Numbered from the stretch's first letter, positions 8,476 to 18,053 are shown. The stretch: DNA of 64,000 nt from Acinetobacter sp. XH1741 (GCF_041021895.1 NZ_CP157428.1:2356001-2420000); one strand, 5' to 3'. Numbers and translations: made by a program. Notes: generated from the sequence alone by a model not told the origin.

Positions 8476-9543
8476 ATGAATATGGATAACGTAGCTCAGC
8501 TAGAAACTGATACTAATTTCCAAAGTCGAAAGAAAATAACTTGGGGTGTTTTTAGTGTCCTGCTGTTATTTTTAGTTGCCGGTATTGTATATTATTTTTT
8601 TGTATATCGATTCTATCAATCTACTGATAATGCTTATGTGCAAGCTGATGTGACTTGGGTTATGCCAAAGATTTCAGGCGAAGTGATGGAGTTATTAATT
8701 AACGATAATCAGGTGGTAAAAAAAGGGGAAACTTTAGCGGTATTAGACCATCGTGACTATCAAGCTCGTTATGACCAAGCTCGTTCTGTAGTCAGCTTAA
8801 AAGAAGCTGCACTGGGCGTACAACAACAAAATGAAAAGTCTGCTAAGTCGTCAATTACCGAAGCAAATAGTGGTGTAGTGGCAGCACAAGCCGACCTATC
8901 TCGTTTGAAAAAAGAATATGAGCGCTATCAAGATTTATTAAAAGATGGCGTGATTACCCGACAAAATTTTGAAGGGATCCAGTCTCAATATTTAACAGCT
9001 CAAGCACAGCTCAGCAAAGCGCAAGCCGCCGTAAATGCAGCAGAAGCTCAGTTGGGGAGCTTACAAGCCAGTCGAGCGCAGCTTTTAGCAGATATTCAAA
9101 GTGCCAATGCAAATTTAAACCTGTATCAGGTTGATTTAGCTTCTTCAAAAGTGGTCAGTCCTGTTTCGGGTAAGATCGGTAGCCTTGCAATTCAAAAAGG
9201 TTCACGCGTTTCTCCACAAACTCGCTTAATGGCAATCATTCCTGAAAATAGTTTGTATGTACAAGCAAACTTCAAAGAAACCCAAATTGAAAAAATGCAT
9301 ATTGGTCAAAAAGTGAAGTTAAAACTTGATGCCTATCCGAGTCTCACCTATACCGGAAAAATTGAGAGTTTTTCACCAGCTTCAGGCGCAACTTTTTCAC
9401 TCATGCCACCAGACAATGCAACGGGTAACTTTAACAAGGTTGTACAGCGTATTCCTGTACGTATTGCCATAGATTCAAGCCCGCATATTGATTTGATTAA
9501 ACCTGGAATGTCGGTGAGTGCCACCGTGGACCTAAGAACTTAA
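8476..9543 (+). CDS. HlyD/EmrA-type membrane fusion protein
   Basis: One N-terminal transmembrane helix (about residues 22-45, GVFSVLLLFLVAGIVYYFFV) anchors a periplasmic adaptor. It is followed by a biotinyl-lipoyl half (STDNAYVQADVTWVMPKISGEV), a long Gln/Ala-rich coiled coil (about 95-215), the second lipoyl half (VVSPVSGKIGSLAIQKGSRV) and a beta-barrel. The layout and 355-residue length are those of EmrA-type adaptors. With the MFS pump immediately downstream (25-base gap) and the TolC-type protein in the same operon it should form a tripartite exporter through both membranes. Confidence 0.9.
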   Translation: MNMDNVAQLETDTNFQSRKKITWGVFSVLLLFLVAGIVYYFFVYRFYQSTDNAYVQADVTWVMPKISGEVMELLINDNQVVKKGETLAVLDHRDYQARYDQARSVVSLKEAALGVQQQNEKSAKSSITEANSGVVAAQADLSRLKKEYERYQDLLKDGVITRQNFEGIQSQYLTAQAQLSKAQAAVNAAEAQLGSLQASRAQLLADIQSANANLNLYQVDLASSKVVSPVSGKIGSLAIQKGSRVSPQTRLMAIIPENSLYVQANFKETQIEKMHIGQKVKLKLDAYPSLTYTGKIESFSPASGATFSLMPPDNATGNFNKVVQRIPVRIAIDSSPHIDLIKPGMSVSATVDLRT

Positions 9544-9568
9544 TAAAAAAATTTTAGGTAATAAGAAA

Positions 9569-11116
9569 ATGAATAAGCATCTTGAAGCCGAGTGGAGGTT
9601 TCCCGCAAAAACTGCATGGGCAATTTTTGCTGCCATGATTTTTGGCAACTTCATGGCGATTCTTGATATTCAGATTGTGGCGAGTTCTCTAAACGAAGTT
9701 CAAGCTGGTATGAGTGCAAGTCGTTATGAAGTCACTTGGGTACAAACGGTTTATTTAATTGCCGAAATTATTGCAATTCCAATGTCGAGTATTGTCTCGC
9801 GAGTGCTTTCAACACGGGTGTATTACACCATGTGTGCAATTGGCTTTACGGTGAGTTCTTTACTTTGTGCTTTGTCATGGAACTTGGAAAGTTTACTGGT
9901 GTTCCGTGGCATTCAAGGTTTTATGGGCGGCGGCATGATTCCGACTTCCATGACGGCGTTGTATTTACTGTTTCCAGAACCAAAACGTTCATTGCCTTTG
10001 GTTATGTTTGGCATGATCAGTACTTTAGGTCCAGCGATTGGTCCAACCATTGGCGGTTGGCTTACCAATAATTTTTCATGGCACTGGATGTTCCTGATTA
10101 ATATTATTCCGGGCATTATCATTGCCACAGTCATTTACTCAGGTCCAAATATCGACCGCGCGAATTATTCACTCATCAAAAGCATGGACTGGCTCAGTCT
10201 GGTGGGTATGGCGATGTTTTTGGGTGGGCTTGAATATTTCCTCGATGAAGGCGCACGGCATGACTGGCTTGCAGACACAGGCGTTCGGGTTGCATTTATG
10301 GTCTGCGTTGTTGGCGGCATGATTTTCTTCTCTAGAAGTTTTACCCAGCCTAAGCCTTTGCTCGATTTATCGGTATTTAAAAATAAAAACTTTACTTTAA
10401 GTGCCATCACAACATTTGTGATTGGTATGGCGCTGTACGGCTTGGGTTACATGATTCCCGTGTTTCTTGGGCAAGTCCGTGAAATGAATAGTAGCCAAAT
10501 TGGTCACGTCATGATGGTGACAGGCATTGTCATGTTTTGCTTTGCGCCGTTCCTTGCTTGGCTTATTCCTAACTTTGATACCCGAAAAACTGTATTTGTT
10601 GGAATGATTCTGGCGGGCTTTGGGGTTTGGCTTAATTCGCACCTCAGCATTCATAGCGATTATGACTTTATGTTTTGGCCTCAAATTTACCGTGGTATTG
10701 GTCTCATGATTTGCCTGATTGTGGTTTCGCATTTGGCTATGAGTACGTTGCCACTCAGTAAAGTGGCCGACGCCAGCGGTATTTATAACCTGATGCGTAA
10801 TATTGGCGGTGCGGTTGGACTGGCACTTATTAACTCATCGCTAGACTGGTTGACCGCAATGCATGTCACCCAGATTAATCAGGCGATGACACCACAAAAC
10901 TGGATATTTACAGAACGGCTCGATCAGCTCACGGCGCAATATCAAGAAGTCGGTGCAAATGCTCAGCAAATCGCGCTAAGTGTGATTTACCGCGACATTC
11001 ATTTTCAGGCACTGACATCTAGCTTTAATGATTTATTACGCATGCTTGCAATCATTATGTTTGTGACCGCCTTTTTAACCATCTTTATGGACAGGGGGAA
11101 GAAAATGAATATGTAA
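9569..11116 (+). CDS. EmrB-type MFS exporter (DHA2, 14-TM)
   Basis: This 515-residue protein has many hydrophobic segments, consistent with the 14 helices of the DHA2 family. Family marks are AILDIQIVASSLNEV in helix 1, GIQGFMGGGMIPTSMTALYLLFP, and GPAIGPTIGGWLTNNFSWHWMFLINIIPG (motif C). It should use the proton gradient to push a substrate into the HlyD/TolC conduit encoded alongside. Because it sits in an operon with amide-forming and acyl-transfer enzymes, I infer that its substrate is their product and not general drugs. Confidence 0.9.
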   Translation: MNKHLEAEWRFPAKTAWAIFAAMIFGNFMAILDIQIVASSLNEVQAGMSASRYEVTWVQTVYLIAEIIAIPMSSIVSRVLSTRVYYTMCAIGFTVSSLLCALSWNLESLLVFRGIQGFMGGGMIPTSMTALYLLFPEPKRSLPLVMFGMISTLGPAIGPTIGGWLTNNFSWHWMFLINIIPGIIIATVIYSGPNIDRANYSLIKSMDWLSLVGMAMFLGGLEYFLDEGARHDWLADTGVRVAFMVCVVGGMIFFSRSFTQPKPLLDLSVFKNKNFTLSAITTFVIGMALYGLGYMIPVFLGQVREMNSSQIGHVMMVTGIVMFCFAPFLAWLIPNFDTRKTVFVGMILAGFGVWLNSHLSIHSDYDFMFWPQIYRGIGLMICLIVVSHLAMSTLPLSKVADASGIYNLMRNIGGAVGLALINSSLDWLTAMHVTQINQAMTPQNWIFTERLDQLTAQYQEVGANAQQIALSVIYRDIHFQALTSSFNDLLRMLAIIMFVTAFLTIFMDRGKKMNM

Positions 11117-11147
11117 AGTTTTAGCAGTAGAGGGCAGCTTTTAAAGA

Positions 11148-11264
11148 ATGAAAACAATAGGGCATATCAAAACATATCCCTTTATAGAAAAAGAACATTT
11201 ATACGAGTTTCAAACATCGCCGTACGAGCGAGCGGAACTCACAGATCTGGATGTGGGAGATTAA
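11148..11264 (+). CDS. Candidate 38-residue peptide gene inside the exporter/GH3 operon
   Basis: ATG 11148 to TAA 11264 encodes 38 residues, starting MKTIGHIKTYPFIEKEHLYE and ending AELTDLDVGD. It fills the space between the exporter gene (ends 11116) and the acyltransferase-like gene (starts 11271), in an operon whose other genes overlap or nearly touch. The ribosome-binding site is weak (AAAG). It could be a small substrate or regulatory peptide, or the remnant of a larger gene. I recognise no family. Confidence 0.4.
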   Translation: MKTIGHIKTYPFIEKEHLYEFQTSPYERAELTDLDVGD

Positions 11265-11270
11265 AGTATT

Positions 11271-12092
11271 ATGATTAATACAACATATAAACTGATTTCA
11301 AAATTGAACCTGAAAAGCACAACTTATGGGCAATATTTTGAAAAAGAGCAAATTGATACTGATCGACTAAAAGAGATGTATTCCATTTACGAACAGTATT
11401 ATGAAAATACCAGATTTTCTATTTTTGTAGATGATTTTGAAAATAAAAGCGGTGCGATCTTAATTTTTGACTCAGAGACAGATGAGATTGTCGGTTTCTC
11501 GACGGTTGTGGTGCAGCACTTCTACTTAAACGGTAAAGACTACACCGTGTTGTTTAGCGGTGATACGGTCATTTTGAAGAAATTCTGGGGCACTCGTACA
11601 TTACAAAGTACCATGCTCAAGCTCATGATTAAGCTTCGTATTAAATATCCTTTTAACGAACTCTATTGGTTACTCATTTCTAAGGGCTATAAGACCTATC
11701 TATTACTTGCCAATAACTACTACGTGTATTACCCAAACATTAAAGATGAAAACCAACACCTTTCGGAAGTGGTTGAGCACTACTGTGAGAAATTCTTTGG
11801 TGAATACTATGACCGTGAAGCAGGCTTACTCAACTTCGGTGATGACTATCAGCCCCTAAAAGGCGAGGTCGCACCCATTACCGCTGAAATGAGAGAAAAG
11901 AACCCAAATATTCATTTCTTTGAACAAAAAAATCCAACGTGGAAAGCCGGTACTGAACTGCCATGTATTGGTCGTCTGGGCTGGAAAGATATTGCCCGTT
12001 TCCCAGTCAAGCTTATGACAAAACCGACCAGTAAAGGTAAATGTGAAGCGCGTATAACTCATAAAACAAAACCTAGAGAGGCCATCCAATGA
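11271..12092 (+). CDS. Acyltransferase-like (GNAT fold) protein
   Basis: The 273-residue protein reads as an N-acyltransferase fold: a central strand with DEIVGFSTVVVQHFYLNGKDYTVLFSGDTVI, then FWGTRTLQSTMLKLMIKLR in the place where GNAT proteins bind the CoA pyrophosphate, although the usual Q/RxxGxG/A loop is not clear. No signal peptide is present. Its last 4 bases overlap the GH3-type gene (ATGA), so translation is coupled. It probably makes or modifies an acyl group used in the same pathway. Family call is moderate and substrate unknown. Confidence 0.6.
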   Translation: MINTTYKLISKLNLKSTTYGQYFEKEQIDTDRLKEMYSIYEQYYENTRFSIFVDDFENKSGAILIFDSETDEIVGFSTVVVQHFYLNGKDYTVLFSGDTVILKKFWGTRTLQSTMLKLMIKLRIKYPFNELYWLLISKGYKTYLLLANNYYVYYPNIKDENQHLSEVVEHYCEKFFGEYYDREAGLLNFGDDYQPLKGEVAPITAEMREKNPNIHFFEQKNPTWKAGTELPCIGRLGWKDIARFPVKLMTKPTSKGKCEARITHKTKPREAIQ

Positions 12093-13675
12093 AATCTAAT
12101 GAATGGCTAACGCTTGGCTCGCATCTTATTTTAAAAAAATGGTGTGATTCATCTGACCGTAATTTCCAAAAACAGTTTAATGCCTTAGAGACCACACAAC
12201 ATCAAATTTTGCATTCGATATTACAGACCTCGACTTTTGCCAAAGATAAAAAAGTTCAAAACTATGAGCAGTTTGTAAAATCATTTCCTGCGACACGTTA
12301 CGGCGCATGGCGAGAAGACATTCAGCGTTACCGTGAACAAAAGCTTTCACTTTCTAGCAGTAAACTGGTTCGTTTCCAGCCGACCAGTGGTTCGAGTGAA
12401 CAAATTAAGTTTATTCCATACACCAAGTTGTTTTTAGATGAACTTGACCATGCCATTGCGCCGTGGATGGCAAGTTTATACCGTAAATGCCCACAGCTTA
12501 GCTCGGGTACACATTACTGGTCGGTGTCATGGTTGCCTGAAAGTCAACGTGAAGTTTTAAAAGACAAAAACTTAAATGATGATAGTGCGCTACTTGGTAT
12601 AGGTAAACGCATACTGTCTAAGTTTACTCAAGCGGTTCCAAGTAACGTTGCCTTTGCAGCCAATGCCGATGACGCACTGTTTGCCACTATTTGTTATTTG
12701 GTCGCAAACCGTAACTTAGCCATGATTTCGGTATGGAGTCCGACTTTTGCGCTGCAATTACTTGAGCGTTTGGAGTCATTGCAAAAAGACGTCATTGAAG
12801 TGCTTAACAGTGGCAAATGGGGTAATCGTGAGGCTTCATTAAAAGAAGTCACTGCACCGCATAGCCCTGAAAGTGCTCAAGCCTTAATTGCAAGTTCAAA
12901 CGGCGCACAGATCGACTTTAAAAAGCTCTGGCCAAAGTTAAGTTTAGTGTCGAGTTGGGATACCGCAGGTTCAAAAGCTTGGGCCGAAAAATTAAAAGAG
13001 AAATTGCCCAGTGTTCAGTTTGAAGGCAAAGGATTATGGGCGACCGAAGGTGTTGTGACCATTCCTTATAATGACCAATACCCATTGGCCTACCAAAGCC
13101 ACTTCTATGAATTTGAATACTTAGAGGGTGAGCAACAAGGTCAAATCATTCCTTCATGGCAGCTTAAACAAGGTGACGTGGTCAGCCCACTCATTACTTC
13201 GGGTAATGGCTTACTGCGTTACTGTCTAGATGACTGCTTAAAAGTGACTGGTTTTTTAGAGCAAATTCCGTGTTTTGAGTTTCAAGGCCGCCGTTTTGGT
13301 GTAGATCTGGTCGGTGAAAAACTTGCACCTGAAACCGCTCAACAGTTGTTGTCTCAGTTAAATGAAACGGAATCAAAAGCAATTTCTTTACTGGCGATTG
13401 ATACCCAACAACAGGTTAAACCATTTTATTGCGTGCTTTTTGAGGGCGAAATTCATCACAGCATTAACAATGAATATATCGACAGTATTTTGCGTCAAAA
13501 CTTCCACTACGAACTTGCTCGCAACTTAGGGCAGCTTGACCAGCCTCAAATTCGCCAAGCCAATAATGGCTGGAATGCCTATAAGCAACTGGTCATGTTT
13601 GATGGCATTATCGAAGGAAATATCAAACCTGAGCCACTTAAGAAAGTCACCCTCAATAGTTTGGAACAACTATGA
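12089..13675 (+). CDS. GH3 auxin-responsive family acyl-amide synthetase
   Basis: Residues around 95-115 contain RFQPTSGSSEQIKFIPYT, the ATP-binding block of the GH3 family, and the N-terminal layout (FVKSFPATRYGAWREDIQRY) is also typical. GH3 enzymes adenylate a carboxylic acid and join it to an amino acid or amine; plant members conjugate jasmonate and auxin, while bacterial members are little studied. At 528 residues it is near full length. It overlaps the preceding and following genes by 4 bases each. With its own exporter in the operon, an acyl-amide product that leaves the cell is the simplest reading. Confidence 0.8.
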   Translation: MKSNEWLTLGSHLILKKWCDSSDRNFQKQFNALETTQHQILHSILQTSTFAKDKKVQNYEQFVKSFPATRYGAWREDIQRYREQKLSLSSSKLVRFQPTSGSSEQIKFIPYTKLFLDELDHAIAPWMASLYRKCPQLSSGTHYWSVSWLPESQREVLKDKNLNDDSALLGIGKRILSKFTQAVPSNVAFAANADDALFATICYLVANRNLAMISVWSPTFALQLLERLESLQKDVIEVLNSGKWGNREASLKEVTAPHSPESAQALIASSNGAQIDFKKLWPKLSLVSSWDTAGSKAWAEKLKEKLPSVQFEGKGLWATEGVVTIPYNDQYPLAYQSHFYEFEYLEGEQQGQIIPSWQLKQGDVVSPLITSGNGLLRYCLDDCLKVTGFLEQIPCFEFQGRRFGVDLVGEKLAPETAQQLLSQLNETESKAISLLAIDTQQQVKPFYCVLFEGEIHHSINNEYIDSILRQNFHYELARNLGQLDQPQIRQANNGWNAYKQLVMFDGIIEGNIKPEPLKKVTLNSLEQL

Positions 13676-15000
13676 AAGGGATGAAGCAACTTAACACTCG
13701 TTTTTTAACACTTCGACACGCCTTGTATTTAGGCGTGTTGATTGTGTCGAATACACATGCCATGACTTTAGACGAGGCTTTATCTGCCAGTTTAAGACAT
13801 GAAAGCCAGCTTGAAGTCAGCCGTTTAAGCGTAAACCAGTCTACCGCGATGCTTGAACAAGCTAAACAGCGCGACGGACTCAAAGTCAATTTGGTGGGGC
13901 AACTTGACTATGAAAGAATAGATACGCCGCCAAAAGTCATGTTTCCAACCGAAGGAAACCGTAAAGGACGAAGTTTGCAATTGCAGGCGGATTATCCAAT
14001 TTACACCTCTGGACGGCATCGTTTGGGTGTAGATATTGCTGAAAGTCAGCTTTCTGCCCAACACCAAGGTTTGTCAGATCAAAGATCGGAAACCATTTTA
14101 AATACCGTGATGGTCTATACCGACGTATTAAAAAAGAAAGCCATTTTAGAACTTAGACAAAAGACCATGGCGAACCTACAACGGTCTTTATATGAGTCAA
14201 AGCGCCGTTTTGATGTAGGGATGATTACCCGTGCAGACTTGGCTCAGGTGTTGGCGCAAGTCGCCCAAGGTCAAGCAGATATTACACAGGCTCAATCTAA
14301 CTTGACCGTAAGCGAAGCACAGTTTTATCAAGTGACAGGTACAACACCTGACAACCTGACTGCCATTAAACAACTACCTGCTATACCAAGTGGGTTAGAT
14401 GAAATTTTGGCGCAAACCAAGAATCATCCAGCTTTAATGCGTGCCAAATACGAAATGCAAGCAGCCGAGAAACAATACGCTTTAACTAAACGGGAACTGT
14501 GGCCAACGGTCATGCTCACCAGCCGTGCCGGAAAGCAAGATGAAGCGAGTTATATTGGTTCTGAAAGTAATAACTATATGGTTGGGGTGCAGCTCAATGT
14601 ACCGCTCTATGACGATGGCTTAAATCGCGCCAATGTTAAAAAAGCGCAGGTCGATATCGATTTGGCTCACCAGAAAATACGAAGTCTTGAACTAGATTTA
14701 AATAAACGTACTCGTACTACTTACGCGCAGCTTCAAACCATCCGTCAAAATAAAGACGCACTGGCAAATGCCATAGAGGCAGCGTCTATTGCCTTTGTTT
14801 ATACACGTAAAGAGTTTGACGTGGGCACCAAAACCACCTTTGACTTGCTCAATACCGAGCAGAAGCTACTTGATGCCCAAACTCAGAAAACCGTAAATGA
14901 ACAAGACGAAGTAGTGTTTGTTTATCAGCTCCTCGACCAAATGGGGCGCTTAAATAGTTTGGTTCCTATGCAGACCGCACAACAGGTGAATAATGAATAA
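13672..15000 (+). CDS. TolC-family outer-membrane efflux protein
   Basis: A signal peptide ends near SNTHA, followed by MTLDEALSASLRHESQLEVSRLSVNQS, the typical start of TolC-like proteins. Two long coiled-coil repeats follow, each ending in the family pattern (RFDVGMITRADLAQVLAQVAQGQADI and EFDVGTKTTFDLLNTEQKLLDAQT). At 442 residues it is a full outer-membrane channel. Start ATG 13672 overlaps the GH3 stop. It supplies the outer-membrane part for the HlyD/MFS pair at the head of this operon. Confidence 0.9.
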   Translation: MKGMKQLNTRFLTLRHALYLGVLIVSNTHAMTLDEALSASLRHESQLEVSRLSVNQSTAMLEQAKQRDGLKVNLVGQLDYERIDTPPKVMFPTEGNRKGRSLQLQADYPIYTSGRHRLGVDIAESQLSAQHQGLSDQRSETILNTVMVYTDVLKKKAILELRQKTMANLQRSLYESKRRFDVGMITRADLAQVLAQVAQGQADITQAQSNLTVSEAQFYQVTGTTPDNLTAIKQLPAIPSGLDEILAQTKNHPALMRAKYEMQAAEKQYALTKRELWPTVMLTSRAGKQDEASYIGSESNNYMVGVQLNVPLYDDGLNRANVKKAQVDIDLAHQKIRSLELDLNKRTRTTYAQLQTIRQNKDALANAIEAASIAFVYTRKEFDVGTKTTFDLLNTEQKLLDAQTQKTVNEQDEVVFVYQLLDQMGRLNSLVPMQTAQQVNNE

Positions 15001-16156
15001 AACAAATACACCACTGACAGAAAATACCCTCATTACCCGTGAAGCGACTTTGGCAGATGACAAGGCTTTACGAGAGTTAATAGCCGTGCCCATGACCACC
15101 AAAGGCATACAAATTAGCTTTCAGCGTGAACCGAGTTATTTTAGAGCGTCTGATATTGTGTATCGGCATAAACTGCATGTTGTGATTGAAGACCTAGAGA
15201 GTCAAAAGAAGCTCGCTTGTTATAGCAATGGTTACCGACCATGTTATGTCAACCGAAACATACAGAACTTACGCTATGCTGGCGACTTACGGGTAGACCA
15301 TAGCTATCGGGGTAAATCACTGGTGAAGGTATTAGCCAAGCATGTAAAACAGACCATGCACGCACCGAACTTTAGCCAAATGATTATTTTTGATGATAAC
15401 CATGCCGCACGCGCCGCTATACAAACGGGCAAAACGGGAATGCCCGATTATTATGATGAAGGGCTTATAGAGACACTCAGTCTGACGAGTACAGGCGCAA
15501 AACGAAAAATTACGGCTTTTTTAAAGCAGACTTCTAAACAGAATCATCTTCAAGAGATTCGTAGATGTGTTGCTGAAGCCCAGCATGTACCAGCCATGAA
15601 TCAGTTTATTCGCGACATGGCAGAGTTTTATAACTTTATTCCAGCCTATAACTTTGAAGAGCTCGCCCAAGGTCATCAGTATTTTTCAGGGATGAAACTC
15701 TCAGACTTTTCACTTTACTTTAAGGGCGAAAAACTGGTGGGTATGTTTGGCTTGTGGGATCAGCATAGTATTAAGCAAACCAAGATTCTAAATTATAGTT
15801 CGGCTATAGGTGTGCTTAGACCCGTTTATAACTTGCTAACCCCAATTACTAAAGGCATGCGTTTGCCTAAGCTGGGCGACTCTATTCAGTACCATGTATT
15901 GCATACGCTTATGTGCCATCCCGAAGATTTGGCTTTGCATCATAAAATGCTCGAAGATGCCTATAATAAGTCAAAACAGCAGGGTGTTGGCGTGGTGAGT
16001 TTTACGCTTTCCCATAAAGACCCGCGTTATCAGTTAAACCAGTTTTATAAAGGTGAGCGTTTAACGGGTATGCATGGCTTTATTAGTTTTGAAGGCGACC
16101 CACGACCAAATTTTGATAAAAACCTGATTCCATATTTAGAGGTTGGGCGTATTTAA
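14993..16156 (+). CDS. GNAT-family N-acetyltransferase-like protein
   Basis: The N-terminal 170 residues match a GNAT domain: ITREATLADDKALRELI, the central YAGDLRVDHSYRGKSLVKVLAKHV (acetyl-CoA loop of the R-G-K-S-L type), then IIFDDNHAARAAIQTG. The C-terminal half (about 200-387) may be a second, degenerate acyltransferase domain. It overlaps the TolC gene by 8 bases and is the last gene of the operon before a terminator. It probably acylates the pathway product or an intermediate, by inference from context. Confidence 0.7.
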   Translation: MNKTNTPLTENTLITREATLADDKALRELIAVPMTTKGIQISFQREPSYFRASDIVYRHKLHVVIEDLESQKKLACYSNGYRPCYVNRNIQNLRYAGDLRVDHSYRGKSLVKVLAKHVKQTMHAPNFSQMIIFDDNHAARAAIQTGKTGMPDYYDEGLIETLSLTSTGAKRKITAFLKQTSKQNHLQEIRRCVAEAQHVPAMNQFIRDMAEFYNFIPAYNFEELAQGHQYFSGMKLSDFSLYFKGEKLVGMFGLWDQHSIKQTKILNYSSAIGVLRPVYNLLTPITKGMRLPKLGDSIQYHVLHTLMCHPEDLALHHKMLEDAYNKSKQQGVGVVSFTLSHKDPRYQLNQFYKGERLTGMHGFISFEGDPRPNFDKNLIPYLEVGRI

Positions 16157-16184
16157 TTTAAAGCCTAAGGTGATACTTTTAATG

Positions 16185-16214
16185 AAGCCCACGAAAGTGG
16201 GTTTTGTCATTTTT
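16185..16214 (+). terminator. Terminator of the exporter/GH3 operon
   Basis: AGCCCAC and GTGGGTT form a stem around the stable GAAA loop (16185-16203), followed by TTGTCATTTTT. It lies about 29 bases after the last gene of the operon. Confidence 0.8.
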
Positions 16215-16391
16215 AACATGAACAATGAGGCTGATAAACAGTTGATAAAAAGAAATATAGCAATAACTTATAATATAATTATTTAATTTTTAATGGAAAA
16301 ATATTTGGATTTTTACGAGTGTTTAGTCACTAAACCTACATATAGCCCAACTACTATACAAATCAAAATTTAAGAACATGGTAGTTAAGTG

Positions 16392-17360
16392 ATGAAAAAA
16401 AGTTTATTGGGCGGCCTTATTCTGTCTTTGTGTACGACTCAAGCTTTTGCATTAAATATTTTATTGGTTAATGATGACGGTCTAACAAGCAATATCAAAG
16501 CACTCTATGATGAATTAAAAGCAAATGGTCATAACGTGCTTGTGTCTGTACCGTGTTCACCACAAAGTGGTCGTGGTGGTGCAATTGTCATGTACAGCTC
16601 AACGACGATTAACGCGGATAATGATAAGCAAATTACGGCTGAAAACGGTTGTCACAATGGTGCAGCACCGATTGGCGCACCTGCGGCTGGAACCTTTACC
16701 AAAGCGGGCTATACCAATGGCGACTGGAATTACACGCATGGTACGCCAGTCATGGCAACCGTTTATGGACTAGACGTGGTTGCACAAAAGCATTGGGGTA
16801 AAGCGCCAGACTTAGTTTTATCTGGCCCAAATGAAGGCCAAAATGTCGGAAAAGTCGTTGTACACTCTGGCACCATTGGCAATGTACAGTTTTCGGCAGG
16901 ACGCGGGATTCCGTCTATTGCCTTAAGCGCCGATACCAACACGGTAGATGACAAAACTTTAAACAACCCTAACTCTGCAATTGTGGCAAAGCAAACTGTA
17001 GTGTTATTAAAAGAATTACAAGCTAAGGCAGGTAAGGGCCAGTTGTTGCCAAAAGGCATTACGCTAAATGTGAATTTCCCTAAAAATTTAACAACCAGCA
17101 CGCCGTTTGCATTTTCAAAAATTGGGACTTACGACTTATATAAATTGAAGTTCCAAGTGACCAAAGATAGTAAAGGCAACAATCAATTTGGCCTTGGAAT
17201 AGACGCGGCACCATCAGCACCAACTGCCGCTCAAATGTCAGATGAAAGTGCCGTAATGCAAAGTAAAATTGCTGTGACTGCAATGCAAGTGGCTTATGAC
17301 CAACGACCAGCAGGTCAAGAATGGCTTAAAATCCGTTTAAAAAGCTTATTTAACAAGTAA
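16392..17360 (+). CDS. SurE-like 5'/3'-nucleotidase or acid phosphatase, exported
   Basis: A signal peptide (MKKSLLGGLILSLCTTQAFA) precedes LNILLVNDDGLTSN, the SurE fold with its Asp-Asp metal ligands. Further conserved blocks are SPQSGRGGAIVMYSS, DLVLSGPNEGQNVG (Asn ligand) and VHSGTIGNVQFSAGRGIPSIALS. Cytoplasmic SurE proteins dephosphorylate nucleoside monophosphates; this 322-residue version is longer and exported, so it would work on periplasmic phosphate esters. I chose ATG 16392; a GTG directly before it is also in frame. Twelve bases separate it from the lipoprotein gene that follows. Confidence 0.85.
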   Translation: MKKSLLGGLILSLCTTQAFALNILLVNDDGLTSNIKALYDELKANGHNVLVSVPCSPQSGRGGAIVMYSSTTINADNDKQITAENGCHNGAAPIGAPAAGTFTKAGYTNGDWNYTHGTPVMATVYGLDVVAQKHWGKAPDLVLSGPNEGQNVGKVVVHSGTIGNVQFSAGRGIPSIALSADTNTVDDKTLNNPNSAIVAKQTVVLLKELQAKAGKGQLLPKGITLNVNFPKNLTTSTPFAFSKIGTYDLYKLKFQVTKDSKGNNQFGLGIDAAPSAPTAAQMSDESAVMQSKIAVTAMQVAYDQRPAGQEWLKIRLKSLFNK

Positions 17361-17371
17361 GGAGAAAGACC

Positions 17372-18016
17372 ATGAAACGTTGTTTATTGGTTTTACTCCT
17401 TGGGCTTGGATTGGCCGCTTGTAATGACAATGATCATGATGACCAAGTCTCGACTGAAAAACCTGCCTTAGCGCCGAGTTTAGACGTCGGCACTTATATT
17501 ATTAGTACCGAAACTGATGAAGAATTACCTATGGCGGGTAAATACTATTCTGGGGCAGATGGGACTAAATTATTGGTTTTAGATGATGACGAAAACCGTG
17601 CCAAAATTGTGATGAGCTATGACGCAAAAGCCAAAGCTTGGCGAAGCAACCAATCTAATCAAGCGATGGCAGTTGAATTAGCACATTATGAAAAAATTGC
17701 TGATCAAAAACTTTTGCTTAATCAATTGGTCGGCACCTACGATTTATCGTTTCCAGATGGAACGACGGTAAATGCCGAGGTGAATGCACAAGGCAAAATT
17801 GTCTCGAAAGACCCGAATTGTGTGTTTACAGGTGTGATTACTGAAAGTGCATTAGCCAATACCGCAAATTATCAACTTACCGATAATAAGTGTGATGCGC
17901 TAAAAAATAACTCAAAAGGTTATGTTGTGGTAGATGAAGACTTAGAGCCTATGAGTTTTAGACTGGTATCTGACGCGGTTGCATCAAAAGACATTTGGGC
18001 ATTTGCACAATCTTAA
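17372..18016 (+). CDS. Lipoprotein of unknown function
   Basis: The 214-residue product has a clean lipoprotein signal: MKRCLLVLLLGLGLAAC, with lipobox LAAC and Cys17, followed by NDNDHDD, an acidic linker. The mature part looks like beta-rich repeats (GTYIISTETDEELPMAGKYY and LVGTYDLSFPDGTTVNAEVN). GGAGAAAGACC before ATG is a good ribosome-binding site. It is probably co-transcribed with the SurE-like gene and ends at a shared terminator. No enzyme motif is visible. Confidence 0.7.
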   Translation: MKRCLLVLLLGLGLAACNDNDHDDQVSTEKPALAPSLDVGTYIISTETDEELPMAGKYYSGADGTKLLVLDDDENRAKIVMSYDAKAKAWRSNQSNQAMAVELAHYEKIADQKLLLNQLVGTYDLSFPDGTTVNAEVNAQGKIVSKDPNCVFTGVITESALANTANYQLTDNKCDALKNNSKGYVVVDEDLEPMSFRLVSDAVASKDIWAFAQS

Positions 18017-18022
18017 AAATAA

Positions 18023-18053
18023 AAAAGACAACGGATTCATTTCATTGTCTTTT
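18023..18053. terminator. Bidirectional terminator between convergent genes
   Basis: AAAAGACAA (18023-18031) and TTGTCTTTT (18045-18053) are perfectly complementary and lie between the stops of the lipoprotein gene (18016) and the HD hydrolase gene (18052). A and T runs flank both sides. Confidence 0.75.

Noticed and set aside
9736..10732. Long frames overlapping the MFS exporter gene in other frames
   Set aside because: Shadows of the exporter coding sequence; no motifs, no ribosome-binding sites.
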